Source: Roseobacter cerasinus (lineage in GTDB: Bacteria; Pseudomonadota; Alphaproteobacteria; Rhodobacterales; Rhodobacteraceae). Taken from it: a stretch of DNA of 64,000 bases. How positions within the stretch are numbered: position 1 is the stretch's first letter; every line of letters starts with the position of its first letter. Where the stretch lies: contig NZ_BLIV01000001.1 in the NCBI RefSeq assembly GCF_009811755.1, forward strand, positions 124,001 through 188,000. Reading direction: 5' to 3'. Made by a program: the position numbers and the translations under genes. Shown piece by piece: positions 61,401-64,000 of this stretch. Under the pieces are notes generated by a model. That model was not told the origin of the DNA, made no database searches, and saw nothing but the letters and a program-made list of their open reading frames with translations.

Positions 61401-62966
61401 ATGCGCATTTCCAACCTGCTGCGTGGCCTTGCCGCCCTGATGCTGATCATCGCGCTCAGCGGCGCAGCCCTCGCCTATTGGAGCGCACAGCAGGCCGCCT
61501 ATTTCAACGCACGGATCAATCTGGCGCATAAGTCCTACGAGGCGCATCTGCAGCTGAGCGGCAACACCTATCAGCTCTTCAAGCAATACGGCGACGCGAT
61601 GCTCATCGGCGACCGGGACAAGGGCGCCGGAGAGGCGGAGCTGATCCGGCTGATCCGGGCCAACGTGCGCGACATCCGCGCTCTGATCGGGCAGGAGATC
61701 GACCTGGTAGGCGAGGAGGAGATCAGCGAGCTGCAGCTGCTGTCGCGGATTGAGCGCAAGATCGAAGGGCTGATCACCCGCTTTGAAGCGGTCCGGAAGG
61801 AGACCGGTGCCGAGCAGTTTGGGCGCAATTGGGCGGATATGTCGACCATGCTGGATGACGAGATTGACCGCGAATTCCACCTGATGATCAACGCAGCCCT
61901 GGCCGAAGAACTGGAGGAGGTGGAAGAGACCCGCGCCGCCGCCGCACGCCATCTGAAAACAGCGAACGTTGTCACGCTGCTGCTGGTGATCCTGGCGCTT
62001 GGAGTCGTGACTGGCGCGCTGTGGATCTACACCACCCAGATCATCCGGCCCATGGGACGGCTGATGCAGGGGGTCAACGCGCTGGCAGAAGGTCATTTCG
62101 ATCATCGGATGCAGGTGCGCGGCCGCCATGAGATTGCGGAGATCGGCGGCGTCATGGACACGATGGCAGCCATGGTGGAAGCACGAACCCAGTCGCTGAC
62201 CACCCAGAACTCCGAGCTTGAAGAGGCCGTGCGCACCCGAACCGCCGCGCTGGAAAGTCTGTTGCAAAAGTCGCGTGTGGCCGAGAACGCGCGCCGTCAG
62301 ATGCTGGCGGATGTCAGCCATGAGCTGCGCACGCCGCTGACCATCATTCAGGGCGAAAGCGACGTGGCCCTGCGCGGAGAGGATAAGACGCCCGAAGAAT
62401 ACCGCGAGGCGCTGCGGCGCACGCGCGAGACCGCGCGGCACACCAATCTGCTGGTGGATGATCTGCTGTTCATCTCGCGCGAGGAATCCGGCAAGAGCCG
62501 GTTGAAGCTGGAACGCGTGGATCTGGCAGAGCTGCTGAAAACCACTGTCGAAGTCTTTGACCGGGACATTCCCGTTCTTGCAGATGAGGAGGATCCGCAG
62601 ATGTCGCTGGATGCCGCACGCATTCGCCAGTGCATTGCCGCGATGATCCAGAATGCGCGCCGCTACGGCGGCCCCGATGTGGTTGTGCGCCTGCTGCGCA
62701 CCGCCACCGGTTTTCGCATCAGCGTGGAAGACAACGGCCCCGGGCTGCCCGACGCGGAGAAAGAGAAGGCCTTTGAACGCTTCTTCCGCGGTTCAAACGC
62801 CGCTGACCGCTATGAGGATGGCGCCGGTCTCGGGCTTCCGGTTGTCCGGTCCATCGCGCGCGCACACGGCGGCAGTGCGCTGCTGAAAGACCGTCCGGGC
62901 GGCGGACTTTCGTGCATCATGGAGCTGCCGATGGTGCCCCCCTTGCGCGTGGTGGCGCAATCCTGA
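61401..62966 (+). CDS. Sensor histidine kinase
   Basis: The protein is 521 residues from MRISNLLRGLAALML. It has two membrane helices (about 7-28 and 188-210) around a helical periplasmic domain, a HAMP domain (about 212-265), a coiled-coil, the phosphorylated His307 in DVSHELRTPL, and the ATPase domain with N box MIQNARRYG, G1 VEDNGPGLP and G2 GAGLGLPVV. It lies before the response-regulator gene on the same strand. The stimulus is unknown; the periplasmic four-helix-bundle look fits small-molecule sensing. Confidence 0.95.
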   Translation: MRISNLLRGLAALMLIIALSGAALAYWSAQQAAYFNARINLAHKSYEAHLQLSGNTYQLFKQYGDAMLIGDRDKGAGEAELIRLIRANVRDIRALIGQEIDLVGEEEISELQLLSRIERKIEGLITRFEAVRKETGAEQFGRNWADMSTMLDDEIDREFHLMINAALAEELEEVEETRAAAARHLKTANVVTLLLVILALGVVTGALWIYTTQIIRPMGRLMQGVNALAEGHFDHRMQVRGRHEIAEIGGVMDTMAAMVEARTQSLTTQNSELEEAVRTRTAALESLLQKSRVAENARRQMLADVSHELRTPLTIIQGESDVALRGEDKTPEEYREALRRTRETARHTNLLVDDLLFISREESGKSRLKLERVDLAELLKTTVEVFDRDIPVLADEEDPQMSLDAARIRQCIAAMIQNARRYGGPDVVVRLLRTATGFRISVEDNGPGLPDAEKEKAFERFFRGSNAADRYEDGAGLGLPVVRSIARAHGGSALLKDRPGGGLSCIMELPMVPPLRVVAQS

Positions 62967-63085
62967 ACTCTGCAAAAAACTGACGATCAGACCACGCGCT
63001 CGGGAATAAGACACAGGCCGATCCGTTTGTCCTATCAGTGCGGGTGAAAAACCCCCGCCAGGGACGTTGGAAAGGCGCATTGATC

Positions 63086-63757
63086 ATGAATATCCTGCTG
63101 ATTGAAGACGAGCTGCGGGTTGCCGATTTCATTCGGCGGGGTCTGAAGGCCGAAGGCTGGGCGGTAGAGCACGCAAGCGATGGCGAGACCGCGCTGGACA
63201 TTCTTCAGGACCGGGACTTTGACGTGATCCTGCTGGATCTGATGCTACCGGGGATTAGCGGCCAGCAAGTGTGCCAGACCATGCGGGCCCGCAACAACAC
63301 AACGCCGGTGCTGATGCTGACAGCGCTCGATTCCGCCGATGAGCGGGTGGCTGGCCTGCGCCTCGGCGCGGATGACTACCTGCCCAAGCCCTTCGATTTT
63401 GACGAGCTGATCGCGCGGCTGCAGGCGCTGCACCGGCGCGCCACGGGCTATGCCAGTGATGCGGACGCGACCCTGATGCGGTGTGAAGGGCTGGTCTATG
63501 ACTGCTCTGCCATGGTGCTGACGGTTGACGGCGTTCCGGTGGAGCTCTCCGCAAAGGAGCGCGACCTGATCGCGGTGCTGATGAAAAGCCGCAACAAGGC
63601 GCTCAGCCGCGAGCGCATCCTGAGCGCGGTCTGGGGCACCCATGAAGATCCGATGACCAATGTGGTCGATGTCTACATCGGGCGCCTGCGCAAGAAGCTT
63701 GGCCCTTACGGCAGCCTGATCACAACCGTGCGTGGTGCAGGTTACCGGTTCGGCTGA
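63086..63757 (+). CDS. OmpR-family response regulator
   Basis: The protein is 223 residues from MNILLIEDELRVADF, where ATG 63086 is preferred over upstream in-frame ATGs because it begins the receiver domain. The receiver has phospho-acceptor Asp51 (VILLDLMLPG) and Lys101 (YLPKPFDF). The winged-helix DNA-binding domain covers about 130-223 (VELSAKERDLIAVLM; DVYIGRLRKKLG). It is the partner of the preceding kinase, 119 bases upstream. The transcript ends at a 14-bp hairpin. Confidence 0.96.
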   Translation: MNILLIEDELRVADFIRRGLKAEGWAVEHASDGETALDILQDRDFDVILLDLMLPGISGQQVCQTMRARNNTTPVLMLTALDSADERVAGLRLGADDYLPKPFDFDELIARLQALHRRATGYASDADATLMRCEGLVYDCSAMVLTVDGVPVELSAKERDLIAVLMKSRNKALSRERILSAVWGTHEDPMTNVVDVYIGRLRKKLGPYGSLITTVRGAGYRFG

Positions 63758-63782
63758 GGCACATGTTTTGAACCAAGAAAAG

Positions 63783-63823
63783 GGCGCGCTGTCGGGCTGG
63801 GGATATGGACCCGACAGCGCGCC
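63783..63823. terminator. Bidirectional hairpin after the response regulator
   Basis: GGCGCGCTGTCGGG (63783-63796) pairs perfectly over 14 bases with CCCGACAGCGCGCC (63810-63823), with a 13-base loop. It lies between the response regulator and a convergent gene entering from the right edge. Confidence 0.7.
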
Positions 63824-63834
63824 GCCACCTGACC

Positions 63835-64000
63835 TCAACGGCTGAGATCAGGTGAGACCAGAAGATCACCGGGCTTGCCGGTGTCGACGATTTGCCCCGC
63901 ATCGATCACCCACAGAACGTCCATCTGCCGAGCAATCCTCGGGTTGTGGCTGATCAACAGCGTGGTCGCATCGCAAAGCGTGACCAGCTTTTGCACCAGC
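63835..64000 (-). CDS. ABC transporter ATP-binding protein, C-terminal fragment cut by window edge
   Basis: The last 55 codons are visible, ending in DLLVSPDLSR and a TGA stop. The H-loop LLISHNPRIA, preceded by a D-loop-like distal end and followed by VLWVIDAGQIVDTGKPGDLL, is the typical C-terminal end of ABC ATPases. The gene runs in from the right edge on the minus strand. Import or export type cannot be told; the end with a D-A-G-x-I-V turn fits many exporter-type ATPases (for example CydC/MsbA style). Confidence 0.75.
   Translation of the reverse strand, partial: LVQKLVTLCDATTLLISHNPRIARQMDVLWVIDAGQIVDTGKPGDLLVSPDLSR

Noticed and set aside
60273-62441. 722-codon open frame antisense to the NTPase and histidine kinase genes
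   Set aside because: It crosses two well-supported genes and their terminator on the other strand; long antisense frames are expected in GC-rich DNA. The translation has no recognisable family.
1-64000. tRNA or rRNA genes
   Set aside because: Reading the larger intergenic stretches, I saw no cloverleaf-like arms with the conserved TTCGA-type loop and no rRNA-like sequence; a dedicated tRNA search would settle this.

Overview
The window reads as chromosomal DNA of a marine Rhodobacterales (Roseobacter-type) alphaproteobacterium. Evidence: uniformly high-GC coding DNA with short intergenic gaps; a smo-type sorbitol/mannitol operon; an imuA-imuB-dnaE2 mutasome cassette with an alphaproteobacterial SOS box (GTTC-N7-GTTC); a VPLPA-type sorting tail; a his cluster in alphaproteobacterial arrangement; and bacteriochlorophyll genes bchE-bchJ preceded by PpsR-type (TGT-N12-ACA) and FnrL-like sites, which point to an anoxygenic phototroph or a recent descendant of one. 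I saw no tRNA, rRNA, CRISPR array, intact insertion sequence or prophage.

Layout. 1-5.8 kb: sugar/sugar-acid catabolic locus (SDR, three-part ABC importer, enolase-superfamily dehydratase, GntR/FCD regulator, divergent SMP-30 lactonase) around a palindromic operator. 6-10.4 kb: HTH-TPR regulator, VPLPA-tailed exported protein, small transporter, secreted protein and stand-alone RAM domain. 10.5-15.5 kb: hisB-hisH, then hisA-DUF2867-hisF-hisE, with two minus-strand genes between. 15.5-17.7 kb: CoA-binding protein, a candidate small RNA, ArsR regulator and UPF0718/ArsP-type permease. 17.9-21 kb: capsule export genes kpsT and kpsE with kdsA, ending at a 27-bp-stem hairpin. 21-27.7 kb: AsmA, rimO, CDGSH protein, an SOS-box-controlled tandem-repeat protein, DCC protein, M48 lipoprotein protease and a class IV aminotransferase. 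27.9-31 kb: bchE (with TGA in place of an expected Trp codon), bchJ and a LOV photoreceptor. 31.4-39 kb: LacI regulator and smoEFGK-smoS-mtlK. 39-44.8 kb: dnaE2, imuB, imuA on the minus strand. 45-64 kb: Hsp70-like protein, PAS-GGDEF-EAL protein, SleB/DUF2272 hydrolase with a lipoprotein, TSUP transporter with LysR regulator, glycerate kinase, SLC13 transporter, subtilase with acidic run divergent from an ECF sigma/anti-sigma pair, an uncharacterised P-loop NTPase, a two-component system, and the end of an ABC ATPase gene.

How genes work together: the first locus fits non-phosphorylative sugar oxidation (dehydrogenase, lactonase, dehydratase) under one GntR regulator; the smo operon imports polyols and oxidises them to ketoses under a LacI regulator whose likely operators (TT-N2-CGCGCG-N2-AA) occur before both lacI and smoE; the imu cassette makes the SOS mutagenesis polymerase, and a second SOS box links an undescribed tandem-repeat protein at 24.9 kb to the DNA-damage response; bchE/bchJ and the LOV protein form a small light- and oxygen-related island. 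The most interesting items are the SOS-controlled repeat protein, the bchE nonsense codon behind intact-looking regulatory sites, the LOV gene beside bchEJ, the candidate sRNA at 16.04-16.13 kb, and the predicted polyol operators.
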